From: Oopsacas minuta
Taxonomy: Eukaryota > Porifera > Hexactinellida > Lyssacinosida > Leucopsacidae
DNA length: 64,000 nt
NCBI GenBank assembly: GCA_024704765.1
Contig: JAKMXF010000351.1
Span: 1-64,000 of the forward strand
Direction: 5' to 3'
Within the stretch, counting starts at the first letter, position 1; every line of letters starts with the position of its first letter. Below are positions 1 to 12,591 of the stretch, in pieces. Position numbers and translations under genes: made by a program. The notes below the pieces were generated by a model. It was not told where the DNA came from, did no database searches, and was given only the letters and a program-made list of their open reading frames with translations.

Positions 1-99
<99 letters not shown>

Positions 100-106
100 A
101 ATGATG
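1..106. repeat. (GAT)n trinucleotide microsatellite
   Basis: Perfect GAT repeat from base 1 to about 99, then a few imperfect units. It is cut by the window edge, so the true length is unknown. Confidence 0.98.
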
Positions 107-189
107 TGATTGTATGATTCTATACCTGGTATTTCAAACGCTTATATTTCTATGTTCTTTAATAGCTTTTGTTCCGGATTTGAAAATGT

Positions 190-1250
190 GGTCACATAAT
201 AGTTGAGGATGTTAAGAGACCAAAAGGTTAGCTGGAACAAAGGAGCAGCATATCTCAAACAGGCAGAGAAGTGAACTTCCAACATCTGCGACCTCCATCC
301 AGAAGAGAAAGGTTATCCATAGTGGGATTCAACGAAATCCGCAACGTTCGATGCAATAAATGGCGGTAGAACTCAATATTTCAGAGAATCGGTCCGAACA
401 AATGTGAAGAACGATATGGGCCTATTTCCTTAGAAAAAGAGGAAGGTTCACTATATTTCTGCACAGATTAATGAAAAGAGATTAATCAGGAGTAAGGCCT
501 TACTCACCCGTTCGCAAATTTTGGCCTTGATGAATATTTGTTTTCAGATGAGATATTATTCACGGTTGAACAGGCGTACAATCGTCAAAACGTTCGAATA
601 TTGTCTTCACCATCTTCCATACCACAAGAGTAGCGATGCGTCCAGAGTTCAGCATCCTCAGTCAGTGATGTTTAGGGCGGGTGTGTCCGCAAAAGACGGC
701 AACCCACTGGTTTTCATCCCACCGGCGCAAAAGTGAACGCTGTAAAGTTTCAGGAGCTCGTTTTAGACCTATTAGTGAGAGGAATTGATAAGACCATGTC
801 CAATAATCGTCCATTTGTATTTCAGCAAGACGGTGCGCCAGCTCACACAGCGAAAGTCAACCAACAGTGGTTATGAAACAATATCCCAGGCTTCATCTAC
901 AAGGAGGAATGGCTTCCTTCCAGCCCAGATCTCATTCCGATGGACTTCTCGCTGTCGTCGATATTGGAGACAAATGCGTGCTCTACTTTCCACAAGAGTA
1001 TCAAGTCTCTAAGAACCTCTTATCCCGAGGATGGGCAAAATCCCGCATGAAAAGTTGCAACCCGCTGTCGAGTCCGTCCCTAAGCGGCTAAGAACTCTCA
1101 TCAAAAAGAGAGGGGGCTATATCGAACAATTGAATTTAATATGAAACTATATTTAGTTTGCTAAGTTATAGCATAATTTCAAGTCAATATTTTAGTTGAT
1201 GGTTTAGTTGTAATAAATTTTCAATGGGACAGAACTTATTTATTACACTG
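190..1250 (+). pseudogene. mariner (DD37D type) transposase relic
   Basis: Decayed Tc1/mariner transposase read in shifting frames. Recognisable pieces in order are a helix-turn-helix end (RSMQ.MAVELNIS near 350), the first catalytic block SDEILFTVEQ near 535, the second block FQQDGAPAHTAKVNQQWL near 825, and the third block SSPDLIPMDFS near 925. The spacing from the second D to the D of PMD is about 37 residues, as in DD37D (maT-like) mariners. Several stops and frameshifts break it. The sequence near 1226-1250 resembles the right terminal repeat of the better-preserved element at 9817-11123, so both belong to one family. I could not place the left end. Not functional. Confidence 0.75.
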
Positions 1251-1499
1251 TTAGGTAGTAATGAATTTATGAAATCTTTCAAAAATTTTTCTGCAAAATA
1301 AGCTAACTTGCACGCCAAGTTGTATCAGCTAATAATTCACAAAATTCTTTCCCATCATCAACAGTAAAATGTGTTTGAGCATCTGTATTCTGAGGGCTTG
1401 AAGTGGGATACTGCGTTGGAATTTGGACAGTTGGAGCTCCATCAATGATTGGATCAAAAAAGGACTTGTAACATTAGCAAAAGCAGCAAGTAACGAGAT

Positions 1500-1830
<331 letters not shown>

Positions 1831-2029
1831 ATAGTATTAAGAGATGAAAGTTTTTAGGGGAAATACAACATGACGCAGTCATAAATTAAAATCAAGAAAT
1901 GATTCTTGATCTTGAACTGGTTGTTGAAAAGACTATTCTATTGGTGCCACAGTGAATTGTTAATTACACCTTGTTAGAAGTAAAAAACATCAACTGTATC
2001 CTTGATAGTTATCTCTCGATAGGATGCAC

Positions 2030-2450
2030 TTCGTGAGGTGACAACCCAATTCCAGAATGCCTTGAATGCGGTGATAAACTTTCAGATGAAGCTATGGTTG
2101 CTAGCAGGCTAAAGAGACATTTTCTTTCAAAAGTTAGCCAGCTCTCGGATAAACATTAGGAAAGTAAAGCGACTCTTGATTCAGCACGAACAACAGATTT
2201 CTACTTTTGTAAAAAGGTAAATATTTCTAATAAAGCTAGCTATTTAGTAGCAAAATTTATAGAAAATAAAAACCCAACACAGTTGCTGAGACACCCATAC
2301 TCCCTGCTTGTAACATTCGCGTAAAACAATGATTGGTTATGCTCAACATGATTTACAAAGTTCCTCTCTCTGATAGCACCATTAGCGGACGCATTCATGA
2401 CATGTTTGTTTATCAAAAACTGTTTATGAAACCATCTATACTATTAAAAC
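2030..2450 (+). pseudogene. hAT transposase relic, N-terminal part (ZBED5-like)
   Basis: The forward strand reads PECLECGDKLSDEAMVASRL then KRHF near 2050-2130, the end of a BED-type zinc finger region typical of ZBED5-like hAT proteins (CLVCGEKLSNEAM-like, then LKRHF). This is followed by NKASYLVAKFIENKNPTQLL near 2225-2290, the start of the hAT core. Stops at about 2158 and later frame changes disable it. It shares its family with the fragments at 18740-19720 and 36662-38300, judged by shared motifs. Confidence 0.75.
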
Positions 2451-2554
2451 GCAACTCATCTATGTGTAAGTAAGTATGTGTATATATATATACCCATATG
2501 TTTGTATGTCCAGAATTTATTGAAGAAAGTTGAGAACCGCCAGAGCAGACTTTT

Positions 2555-2790
2555 GGCATACAGGGGTATCTTGGGCATGGTTCGGACTAGTTCGAGTCTT
2601 GGACGACAATTCACACCTATGGCGAAAATAGTACATCATTGTCACCCTTTAGATTTTCGAATAATCACATTATTACCCACTTCTCACCAATACACATGAT
2701 AGAAATGTGAAATTGAATCACATGCACACCTCAATGTGATAAAAGTCCTGACGTCATGTTTCGGAATAATAGCTAACTCACCACGAGATC
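2555..2790 (+). repeat. dispersed repeat, copy 1 (SINE-like?)
   Basis: Shares blocks with 12080-12265, 62880-63140 and, inverted, with 31200-31370. Common elements are a GGGGTAT..TTCGG block, AGTTCGAGTCTTG, a run of TGACG-rich sequence, then CCAATACACATGATAGAAA and TTGAATCAC. The GTTCGAGTC core fits the RNA polymerase III B-box pattern GWTCRANNC, so a tRNA-derived SINE is possible but unproven. No coding content. Confidence 0.5.
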
Positions 2791-2949
2791 ACAACTGTAC
2801 AAAATATCAAAATTTCTGAATTTCTTACTTTCATTCGTTATATTGGTTACTGTAAATTTGTAGATCAATTTCTATCTTGTCAAGTATTATAGGATCTACA
2901 ACAGGTCAAGTTATATTTCAGACATAGCAATATGTAAAAGTGGAAGGGC

Positions 2950-2996
2950 TGTTGTACCCCCAGAGGAAGCCCTGGTACCTTGCTTAAGAACCACTG
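2950..2996. repeat. right terminus of a hAT element
   Basis: The strand reads toward ..CCTTGCTTAAGAACCACTG; its complement begins CAGTGGTTCTTAAGC, a typical terminus of ZBED-like hAT elements. It probably closes the relic at 1500-2450. No matching left end or 8-bp duplication was found. Confidence 0.55.
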
Positions 2997-3524
2997 ATCT
3001 AACTTGTTGAAGATATCGTTTAATTTTACATGAATATATGAGAATTGAAAAAGAAACAAGGTAAATTTTAGAAATCTGCCTAAAGGTTATATTTCATTTT
3101 AGTTAGAATCCGTCGGTAGTAGGAATCCGTTGATAAACTGAACATTTTAGAGGGAATTTTACCTCAAAATAAGTCTACCAATTTTTTCTTTTTGAATAAT
3201 CTATTTTTGCGCTAACTTTGAAAATCACTTATTAGCGCTATGATCGCTATCTCATTCAAATGACATTTACATTTGAAATGAAAAATGGGGAATGTGAGTT
3301 TTATGAGAAAATTCGCCGGCCCGCCCCCTACATTTATAGGTGATGCTGTAGCAAGAATCCGTTTAAACACCTATATACCAATTTAGGCCAGTGGGTTAAC
3401 TACTTAATTTAAACACGTTAAACGACAATTATTTTCTGGACCAGGGATAAATACGAAGTGTATTGTAGTTGATTCGAATTATAAATAATTCATGATATTT
3501 GCAAATATACTGAAGCATATCATC

Positions 3525-3640
3525 CTATACACTAAGGCAATCGCAATCACTAATTTATATGGACCATGGATGCACTCATATATTCAAATCAAATGTAACA
3601 TTAAATATCATCTAGTTTCAATCAGTATTTAAAAGGCTAA
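3525..3640 (+). repeat. dispersed repeat pair, copy A
   Basis: A core of about 110 bp (containing ACACTAAGGCAAT, TCACTAATT and ATATGGACCATGGATGCA) recurs in the same orientation at 11605-11715. The two copies bracket the P-like relic and its nested insertions. Nature unknown. Confidence 0.75.
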
Positions 3641-5070
3641 GAAACGAAACACTATGCATGGATCTCGCTAAACTTTCACCAGAGATGCGTTTGCCGATGA
3701 ATTATTAATAACCCATGATGGTAAAATTCTCTATTCTACATATATACAAATACATTTAATTAAACCATAATCTTGGAATACATTACTAAGCATAATAGCA
3801 AAGTGAAATTTTATACTACTAGCACTAGGCCAAATATATTTAGCCTTTCAGTACAAATTGTGTTATATTTTATTACCTTTACGTGCATCTTTAACTTAGC
3901 TATTGTCATCTCATTTTTCTAACACCCTATGAGTTGTCTTGTTCTTGGGTATAATTCTAAATACAGACGTGCAGATTATATTCAAGATTTCAACTTTCCT
4001 AAAGACGAGGAATTGCGAAACAAATGGCTTAGAAGTATTCCTAGACCAAGGGAAGATTATGACAACAATAAGGAGTTGAAAGTAAATTATTTCGTTTGGT
4101 TTCAACTACGCTCAAATTTCGATTTGTAATAAATTTGATAAGACTGATGGCAAAAACAAAGATTAGAATTATTCGACTTCAGGCTAGCAGTTTATTTTAG
4201 TCAAGTAAAAACAATTCCTTGATTGTATATTTGGTGTATAGTTTGTGCTTTCTTTGACTTAATTTGGTTAATACTATGCCGATAACTATATTCTACCGCG
4301 TCATATAGGTATGTATCCATCACTTCCAAGAAGAGGATATTCAAAAACCTATCAAATTTTTGATGGTGTACAAATGGTGCATGCCTACGGGATCGTTACA
4401 TCCTAGCGAAGTCTGCTATCCCTTGTGTCTTTCCGAATTGTCCCAAGTATATGGCCAACACAACTGAAAACCAAAGAGGTTTACTATAGATCCTAAAGAG
4501 TTGACATCATTTAAAGCTGCATTCAACCAAAGCCGATTGGATAATGAAACAACAACAGCTAAGTTCTTAATTACACCTTTCATAGATATTGTTAATAAAT
4601 TGCCTTTGATCGAATTGACTAAGAGCTGGAGTACCCATAGACTTGATGATAATTTGTATTTTACCAAAATCGTTTTGTTAAAGGGCAAACCTTGTATTGA
4701 GAGATTACTTGTAATTGATACAAATATGTTTTTGAAGGCTCTTTCTAAGGAGGATTGTCAAATTCATTTTTTCAAAGACAAACTCAATAATATTCGTCAA
4801 TTGAGGCTATCATGATAGATGAGATTGAAATATTCTCGAAAAGTGACTTGATTTTACCTCTACCAACACTACCGTCGATTCGATAATATATTCAGAATGC
4901 CATTAATGAATTGGATTGTGTTATACCATTTGACGGGAGTGATGATGTAGATATTGCAATAGATTGTCCTGAAGTTGGCCCCATTTGTACTTTACAACCA
5001 ACACGTGTTCGCTTTTTACTCGATCAATTGAGCTATTTGATTATCCCTTAGCATGAACGCCGTTATAGTA

Positions 5071-6276
5071 CAGGGTGACCCATAAATACTGTTACCAATT
5101 GTTATATGTATAAAATATAAAATATTGAAGCTGTTGACACGAAATTTCTACCAATTGTCAGAATCTCTACATAGAAATATATTTCGAGTATCATTCGAAT
5201 ATACCGCCTCGACATTTAACACACCTAACAATACGAGTAGAGAAGGAGTCCACGCTAGAACGAATGTCACAGTCTGGAATATTCTTCCATTCTCGAGACA
5301 AGGTTTTCTTTAGCTCGTCAATACTATGGTGTTTTTTACAGTTGACCTTGCTCTCTCAAATGGACCATACTGAATAATCGAGAGAGTTAATGTCAGGAGA
5401 GCAGGAGGCCACTCTTCGGCAGAAATTAGCCCTGGAAAATTCTCTTTGCACCACTGTTGTGTCGCTTTCGCTTTATGAGCAGGTGCTGAGTTTTGTTGGA
5501 ATACCCATTTTCTATTTTGATAATGTTTTTTGGCCCAAGGTTTGACAACCTTCTTCAGTATCAAATCACGGTACTGTTTGATTGATTTTTAGCCCCTGGG
5601 GGATGAAAACGAGGGGTGTCCGACCATCAAATGTGATGCCTCCCCACACCATTACTGAAGCTGGCATATTGGCTCTAGAGACCTGGAAAGTGGATTTAGG
5701 GAGAGTATTTTTCGCAGTAGCAAGGATTCTATCGTTTTGGAAGTTTAACACTTGTTCCACAGTGAACAATTTCTCATCTGAGAAGAGGATATCTCTATGG
5801 GCGTGGTTTTTGTAACGCGAAACCAATTCTTTACATCTTTGTAACCGCTTGTTCTTATTTTGCTCGCTAAGAAGCTGGCACTATTCAATTTATAGGTTTT
5901 CATCTGAGATACACGACTTATCTTAGAAAAGGTCCTTACAGTTCGTGGGCGACCAGGTCTACGTCTGTCAGTTATCAATCCGGTATCATTGTAACTGGAC
6001 AATGACCGGTTTATGAACTTATTATTCATTTTCAGTAGTTTAGCGATTTTAACCTTGGAATTTCCCGCCTCATAAAGCTGTATAACAGCTGCTCGCCAAA
6101 GTTCCATTGCTAATCAGTAAAAAATCGATTGATTAGTGTCCAGATGCCATAATGAATAAATATCTTAGAGTATAAGATCTAGAATGAATTATAGCATAAT
6201 AATATAAAGAATTCCTATATGAAATATGGAATATTGTTAGATAGTATATCAGTAACAGTATTTATGGGTCACCCTG
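5071..6276 (-). mobile_element. mariner DD37D element, complete ends
   Basis: A 1,206-bp element bounded by perfect 25-bp terminal inverted repeats (5071-5095 and 6252-6276, beginning CAGGGTGACCCATAAATACT) and flanked by TA on both sides (5069-5070, 6277-6278). It sits inside the P-like relic. The perfect ends suggest that it is younger than its host. Confidence 0.97.
5310..6107 (-). pseudogene. mariner DD37D transposase, frameshifted
   Basis: Starts at MELWRAAVIQLYEAGNSKVK (6107) with an N-terminal helix-turn-helix, followed by a GRPR hinge motif (RRRPGRPRTVRT). A frame change near 5800 leads to SDEKLFTVEQ (first catalytic D) and VMVWGGITFDGRTPLVFIP, and another near 5565 leads to FQQNSAPAHKAKATQQW and the C-terminal EEWPP segment. 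The second catalytic Asp is Asn (QQN rather than QQD), and the third block (SPDLN.MDY) is garbled. About three frameshifts plus the lost Asp make it inactive. Confidence 0.9.
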
Positions 6277-6984
6277 TATATTAACCCAAGTGTTTTCATT
6301 AAAAATACATGTGATATAACCTGCCTGTTCCCCTCTCGTTCAGTCTTCAAATTGTTTAGTATTACCCCACTAACATAATATCCAGAGAAGTAAGAATTTA
6401 ATTGGTTTAGACAGTGAATACTTTAATATCTTTAGAGAATTTTCATCTACTTTAAATGGAAAGAACGACATGTTGTACTCCAGATAGACGAGGGGCATAT
6501 ATGTAGTGATTCTAATTATAAGGGTGGTAGGGTTATTGGATCTATTGAAAATCCTCAAGACCCGCCTACCACAGTTTTCTCAATGATGGTGTCGGTCTGA
6601 TGAAAAATTCTCTACAATCGTTAGGTTAATACCCCTGGGTTCTAGCTCTGCTGCAGAATTGTTTCCCATTGTTACTAGAACAATATCTGACACTGAAAGT
6701 TGTAATTTTTATGTAGATGCAATGTGTACTGATAACTACCCACTCAATGTCTGTCTATATAAATTTTTCTCACCAGATTTAAGAACTTTATTACCTCAAG
6801 TTTAACACCCATGTAACCCAGGTGGATATATCATTTATTTTTGATTTTGTCGACATAATCAAGTCAAATAGAAAGGATTATGAAAAGGACTTCATCTTCC
6901 CGAAATTTGACGATTGTATTGACCAATTCTGTAGGCAAGAAAGTGCTCATTTTGATTCCAGAATTTCTATACCAACTGCTAATA

Positions 6985-8336
6985 CGGTGCCGGTCAAAAA
7001 GAATTGCTCAAAATGAATGTATACTACAGTATAGTAAATGTCAAATTGTATACACTGACCAAATGGTTGAGTTCTTGCGAAACTATACTCAGCCATATGT
7101 ATTATGACAAAGACACACCAACACAGTTAATCTACTCATTATATTTGGACAAGTTACAGATTTCATTTTGCATACTTTTTTTTCGAATTTATCTGTTTTT
7201 ATCGAATTTTCAATGCCTTTTAAACCCCGAATTTCCATTGAAAATCGAGCCAACCTGATACTACTTTCAGAAAGTGGACATACTCAGAGGGAGGTAGCTA
7301 AAATGGTTGAGTGTAGCCAAAAAGTGTAGTCGAGATCCTCAAGAAACACAGGCTAACTGGCTTGGTTAGAGACCTCGCTATTCCGGGTAGGCCTCGTGTC
7401 ACAACCAAAAGGCAAGACAATTTATTGGTCAGAAAATGCAAAAAGGATCGATTTAAGACTGCTACTCAGATCAAAGCTAGAGTATTGTCAGAATATTCGT
7501 TACAACCTTCCACTCCAACAGTCCAGAGAAGGTTACGAAAGGCTGGACTGTTCGGACGAAAAACCACGAAGGAAGGCCCGCCTTACTACCAAGCACAAAA
7601 GAAACCGACTTTCCTTCACAAGATCGCACAAGAAATGGAATACTGAAGAATGGGCAAGAGTTGTGTTCAGTGACGAATCTAAGTTCCTTCTGTATACTAA
7701 TGATGGAAGAGCCTATGTGAGAAGGATGAAAGGGGAGAAGTTCTCAGAGAGGTGTTTTCAAGAAATTTGCAAGCTTGGTGGAGGTGGCATCATGGTTTCG
7801 GGATGCTTTTGATGGATGACGGAGGAATCTTGTGGCAGGTATCTGGGAACCTCAAGACAAATTCTTACATTGATATTTGGAAATGTACTAATCCCAAGCG
7901 TTGATTTGCATTCTCTACATTCTAGATGGACCTTTCAGCAAGACAACGCCCCATGCCATAGGTCAAGGGTACTAAGCAATGATTTGGTGAGCAAAAATAG
8001 AGGTTATGAATTGGCCTGCTCAGTCACCTGATCTAAATTCGATTGAGAATCTTTGGGATCACATTTCCTTCAGAATTCAAGAGAAAAGCCCATCCAACCA
8101 CTTAGTGATGTGGAATTCCATATTAGGCACTTGGGATAGCATCGACATTGTCAGGCTCCATACTCTAATTGAGAGTATCCCGCAAAGATGTAAAGCCGTA
8201 ATTTTAGCAAGAGGAGGTTCTACTAAATACCAACGACAATTTACTTGATTATAATAAAGCATTATTGTTAAAATCAGTCATAGAGATAAGAATTTGGGGT
8301 AAATTTATTCTGAACAATTCCTTTTGACCTACACTG
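6985..8336 (+). mobile_element. Tc1-like element, copy A, complete ends
   Basis: A 1,352-bp element. The left end (CGGTGCCGGTCAAAAAGAAT) and right end (complement CAGTGTAGGTCAAAAGGAAT) are imperfect inverted repeats with TA on each side (6983-6984, 8337-8338). Removing it rejoins the P-like reading frame around 6984/8337. A partial second copy lies at 25177-26333. Confidence 0.95.
7213..8248 (+). pseudogene. Tc1-like DD34E transposase, copy A
   Basis: Starts MPFKPRISIENRANLILLS at 7213. Paired helix-turn-helix DNA-binding region, GRPRVTTKRQD hinge, then EEWARVVFSDESKF (first D), WTFQQDNAPCHRS (second D) and NWPAQSPDLNSIENLW (E). The D-to-E spacing is about 34. Lesions seen: a stop and indel near 7327, frameshifts near 7590 and 7650, an in-frame TGA at about 7810 (after MVSGCF) and a frameshift near 8000. 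The TGA and the last frameshift are shared with copy B. Confidence 0.92.
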
Positions 8337-9734
8337 TATATCTATTCATAAATATTCTTTAATAAATTCCACTTATCCTACAATGTGTTGTTGTATTTTT
8401 GAAGATATTCGGACATTATTCAAATCAGAACAGTGTAGCAAAAATAAACGGGCTCCGAACTTAACATCTAAATCTTGTTAGCCATCCAGGCTAGGGAGGC
8501 AAAGTGTTAAATTAACGCTTAAAATCTCTAATGACTCAATTTCAGCTGGACTCTAAGCCTTTAATTTGAGAAAAATATTGTCAACAAAAATCAAACTGTT
8601 GATATTTGAGATATAATATGGAGAATTTTTATGTGAGTTAGGTAGGTAAGGGTATACGTTTTAAGAACGAATTCAGTGCACCTTTATCCCCCAAGGATTT
8701 TCTATTGCAATTTTCAAAAAGTGGTATGTTGGTTAGATCGCTGGCAAGATATTCACACGATGTGAGGGAAATTCTCCCCACAGACATTCACTAGTAATAA
8801 ACACACTTTCCAGGCTTTACCCTCTCTTCTTGACTTACTTTATACAAATCATGGCTTCGAATACTTGTTGACACCTAAAATTCAAAACGATCCATTGGAA
8901 CACCATTTTGGTCTGTAGCGACACATATCAGGTTCCCACTATCAAATATCTTATTGCCAAATCTTAGAAAATGAGCGTAGACTACAAGTTTCTAATCTGC
9001 TCAATTTATTTGAGACTAAAACACAATCTGGCTCATGTGAAAAACAAACACTAATGGATTACTTTCGTAAATTTGCGAATGATGGTGAGGATGAGAAATG
9101 TAATTTTTCTTTAGAACTGTACCTCTAATTTAGAATTTATCGATCCCCTAGAATTGCCTATTTCCCAAATTAAGGCCCTTGTATTTGTCGCTGGTTATTC
9201 CGTATTTTCATATCTCAAGAACATAAATGGTTGTCAAATATATATATATATCTTTCTTAACAACTGATAAATTTATTCGAGTTATTGATGACGTGGAAGG
9301 TGAATTTAGATTAATAGAGTTATTGGATAGAGGTTCTCTAATGTGTCCGTCTGCTCAAGTAATTGAGATGACAAAGATTATAATAGAGTTATTTTGGAAA
9401 ATAGATAATGAGGAATTATTTCAAGATTTTTATAATGGCTCAACCCGAACAAAGCTTGTAAAATTATCTTGCGCTATAATAGAAAATGAGCACAGTGAAA
9501 TATGGAGGATTTGGTGTAAATGTAATGCGTCTCATTGGGAAATATTAAAGCAACTATTACGAACTCTTTCTAATTGCATTCTTTCTAACAAGGTTAAAAC
9601 ATTTAATGTGTTAGTGTCAAGCCACAACAACCCTAAGCTTAAGAAATATAAGAACTAATTTATTTTTGAATTCTTCTAGCTTTATCACTGACTTTCAAAT
9701 CTACAATCTAAGCTATGTGAAGAATGTAATGGTA

Positions 9735-9790
9735 TATCTATCTATCTATCTATCAATCTATCTATCCAAGTATCCATCTTCTATCTATCA
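9735..9790. repeat. (TATC)n microsatellite
   Basis: Near-perfect TATC units with a few interruptions, just after the end of the P-like relic and before the mariner at 9817. Confidence 0.95.
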
Positions 9791-9816
9791 GAAGTAGTAC
9801 TTAAGATATTAGCTTA

Positions 9817-11123
9817 CAGGGTGGCTCATAAGTTCTGTGACATTTTTTCGAATTCGTAAATTTTCATTTCTAATGCTACAACAATAATATTATCAAATGA
9901 ATATAATTACTAGATATTCAATAATAGTATTTCATTAGTTTCCTAGTATATTTCATTTTAGTGTTGAATAGCTTATGGAAAGCGATAGGTGTGCTGTGAT
10001 TAAATTATTTCAGGCGGGACATAAACCAAGGGAAATTTCTAAAATGCTCAAAATACCCAGGGAAAGAAGGATGTTTATTACTAGGGCCATTAAGAGATAT
10101 TTGGAGACTGGGAATGTTAAAGATAGGGGGAGGACTGGTCGTCCATGTTCTGTTGTGACTCCAAAGGTGCGAAAGGCGGTGCGGGAACAAATTCAGAGAT
10201 GTCCCCGACGATCAATGCGTAAAATGGCATCAGTCCTCAAAATATCCCATCGATCTGTCCAAAGAATCGTTAAAAATCAATTAGGAATGAGATCATTCAA
10301 AAGGAAGACAGTGTACTTCCTTTCTAGTAAGATCATGGGAAAGAGACTGGTTAGGTGTAAGGGTCTGCTAAAGCGGCACGCTGTTTACGGGATAAACAAC
10401 ATTCTCTTTCTGACGAGAAATTATTTACAAAAGAGGAAGCTAACAATGCTCAAAATTACAGAATAATAGCAACTAGTTCTCAAGCAATCCCAGACGAGCT
10501 GCATGACATCGGATGAGTTCAAAAACCACAATCTGTCATGGTTTGGGCTGGAATTTCGGTAACTGGTCGAACATCCCTGATATTTGTCCCAGCAGGGGCT
10601 AAAATTAATTCAATTTCATATCGCGAACTGATATTAGACCTGTACTGAAAGATATAAGCCAGTCCATGTTTTCTGGAGAGCCATTTCTGTTTCAACAGGA
10701 CGGTGCGCCTGCCCACATCTCCAAAGTCAATCAGGCATGGTTAAAAGAGAATATTCCCGATTTTATTCCCAAAGACGAATGGCCCCCATACAGCCCCGAT
10801 TTGAATCCAATGGATTACTCTATCTGGTCGATTTCGGAGACAAAGGCTTGTGCTAAGGCCCACACCAATGTAGAATCTCTTAAGGTGTCGTTGAGGAGAG
10901 AATGGGCTAAATACCTTAAGAAACACTGCGTGCTGCGGTTGAGGCCTTCCCTCGCAGATTAAGAGCTGTAATTGAGAAGAGGGGAGGGTATATAGAATAG
11001 TGGCTATTTCTAGCATATTATTAGCATATAGTGTTAGTCTAATTAGAACATCAAGCATGAATAGTACATTTTGAATATATAAATGGGTTAACATAAATGT
11101 CACAGAACTTATAAGCCACCATG
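9817..11123 (+). mobile_element. mariner DD37D element, complete ends
   Basis: A 1,307-bp element. The left TIR at 9817-9841 begins CAGGGTGGCTCATAAGTTCT; the right TIR at 11099-11123 is its complement with two mismatches. TA flanks both ends (9815-9816, 11124-11125). The first nucleotides resemble those of the 5071 element, but the two are distinct subfamilies. Confidence 0.95.
9975..10962 (+). pseudogene. mariner DD37D transposase, frameshifted
   Basis: Starts MESDRCAVIKLFQAGHKPRE at 9975. The first 163 codons hold two helix-turn-helix subdomains separated by a GRTGRPCSVV hinge. Frame changes follow near 10400; then SDEKLFTKEEANNAQNYRII (first D), SVMVWAGISVTGRTSL, a stop at about 10646, and an open stretch 10666-10962 with FQQDGAPAHISKVNQAWLKE (second D) and PPYSPDLNPMDYSIWS (third D). 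The second-to-third D spacing is 37 residues, which sets the subfamily. All three Asp are present, but two or more frameshifts and stops inactivate it. Confidence 0.92.
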
Positions 11124-11604
11124 TATGGTATTAGAACCAGTTAGATACTTTTTGATTTGTTTGTATTTCTTAAAAGACGTCATGTTATCGTCTTAAGGCT
11201 GATATGTTGGAAAATTTTCCAACTTTGAAACGCCATTAAACGGAAATTACTTATCTATGGTTTTATAGTTTTATTATATAATATTCGAAATATATTTTAC
11301 ACAAATTTTCAAAAGATTGTCATGAGAGTTGGCTAGTTATTGAGTTAGAACTGCATTTCTATGTCAATATTCACTTATAACTCGATAATTGTTACATTTA
11401 TAGTCAAATATAGACAGCCAATTTATAGTTCATATCCACTTCCTATACCTGATGATCATTATGATGAGGTATCGCGTATGTTTCCAACAGTATCAGCATA
11501 TTAGGCCATCACATGACGTCTAATTGACCTGAGGATATTTTATAGATATGGATCGTGTTATTCACTATGTCATATATGTGAAACTTGATGAAAGCTTCAG
11601 TCAT

Positions 11605-11715
11605 AGCATTCAATACACTAAGGCAATGGCAGTCACTAATTGATATGGACCATGGATGCAATTATATATTCAAATTTATCCATTAAATATGTTATTGCAG
11701 AGCAAGAAAGCCTAA
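11605..11715 (+). repeat. dispersed repeat pair, copy B
   Basis: Same-orientation match to 3525-3640, about 110 bp, with scattered mismatches. Confidence 0.75.
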
Positions 11716-12079
11716 AACTGGTTAGAAGTTAATTGGATACCCCCTAATAGCTATTCTGACTAAACTCACAAATGCCTATTAGTACTACCACAAAATGTTA
11801 GTAAATGCTAGGTAGTGAGAGATTGTATATTTCTACAATATGATGACTCGAAAACCTTTAGTCTATTGGTGCTGAATATATGATTTTGAATAAGAAGTCA
11901 TGTATGGGGATTTTATTGGTCATACTGGCATATTTGAAATGCTTGTTGTTAGTGAGTTTTGTGGTTTTCACACCTTTTCATTTACATTGAAATAAACTAT
12001 ACCAAAAAACGCGATTTAACCTGTATTAGTACTATGTTTGTAGAAACTGTAAGAAAACATGGGCTGATTTTAGGCATAG

Positions 12080-12265
12080 AGGTGTATTAATTTCGGACAA
12101 ACTCGAGTCTCAGACTAAAACAAAACTATGACAAAATTATGACGTAATTGTCACTCTTGTGTTCACGAAAAATCCCATTATTAGCCACTCCATAGCCAAT
12201 ACATATGTTAGAAGTTTGAAATTTCAATCACGGATACAGCTCAATATGCAACACAATATGAAGCC
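12080..12265 (+). repeat. dispersed repeat, copy 2 (SINE-like?)
   Basis: Contains AACTCGAGTCTCAG (the B-box-like position of the family), ATGACGTAATTGTCAC, AGCCAATACATATG and TAGAAGTTTGAAATTTCAAT. Aligns by eye with the copies at 2555 and 62880 and with the inverted copy at 31200. Confidence 0.55.
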
Positions 12266-12585
12266 AACACTTTTTCCAAATGCTTACTGATCATGACAAC
12301 ACAAAAATAGATTTTTTTGAGATTTTCTTAATATCTGATGCAAGCACTGCCGAGTTTACAACTACACTGCCTTATCACAAGTGTTCATACGTATGAAAAC
12401 TCCAACCCAAGGGAAATATTTAGCAGTCTTGAATTCAATTTTAAGGAATATTTCGATTCTGATTCATGTTTTACATATTAGAATGTCCATTTCGAAACAC
12501 CTGAACTCTATTAGCTATCTCTTAGGTATTCCAACAAACCGTATGGCATGGTACTGTTTCTATAGTAATATTTCAACTCCACCAC

Positions 12586-12591
12586 TTTATT
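12586..12591 (-). promoter_or_regulatory. candidate poly(A) signal for ALG14
   Basis: AATAAA on the minus strand, about 160 bp downstream of the ALG14 stop. A single hexamer in AT-rich DNA; weak evidence. Confidence 0.3.

Larger units (their letters stand above)
3929..9658 (+). pseudogene. P-element / THAP9-type transposase relic, interrupted
   Basis: Three genomic blocks (3929-5070, 6277-6984, 8337-9658) read in order as a P-type transposase once two nested elements are ignored. Block 1 starts with a THAP-like domain (MSCLVLGYN, then FPKDEELRNKWLRSI); the second zinc cysteine is Tyr and the C-terminal C-x2-H pair is not seen. Block 2 has VLQIDEA-like LQID.. with DSNYKGGRVIGSIENPQDPP, the RNase-H-like core, and later CTDNYPLNV and a HPCNPGGY-like segment. 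Block 3 has LTSKS..PSRLGRQSVKLTLK, then QNDPLEHHFGL near 8890 and a C-terminal ORF (9227-9658) with LDRGSLMCPSAQVI. Many stops and shifts. Element ends and TIRs were not found. Confidence 0.72.
11124..12380. other. no gene seen; two dispersed repeats
   Basis: AT-rich DNA without a convincing ORF. It contains the second copy of the 3525 repeat and copy 2 of the SINE-like repeat, listed separately. Confidence 0.6.
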
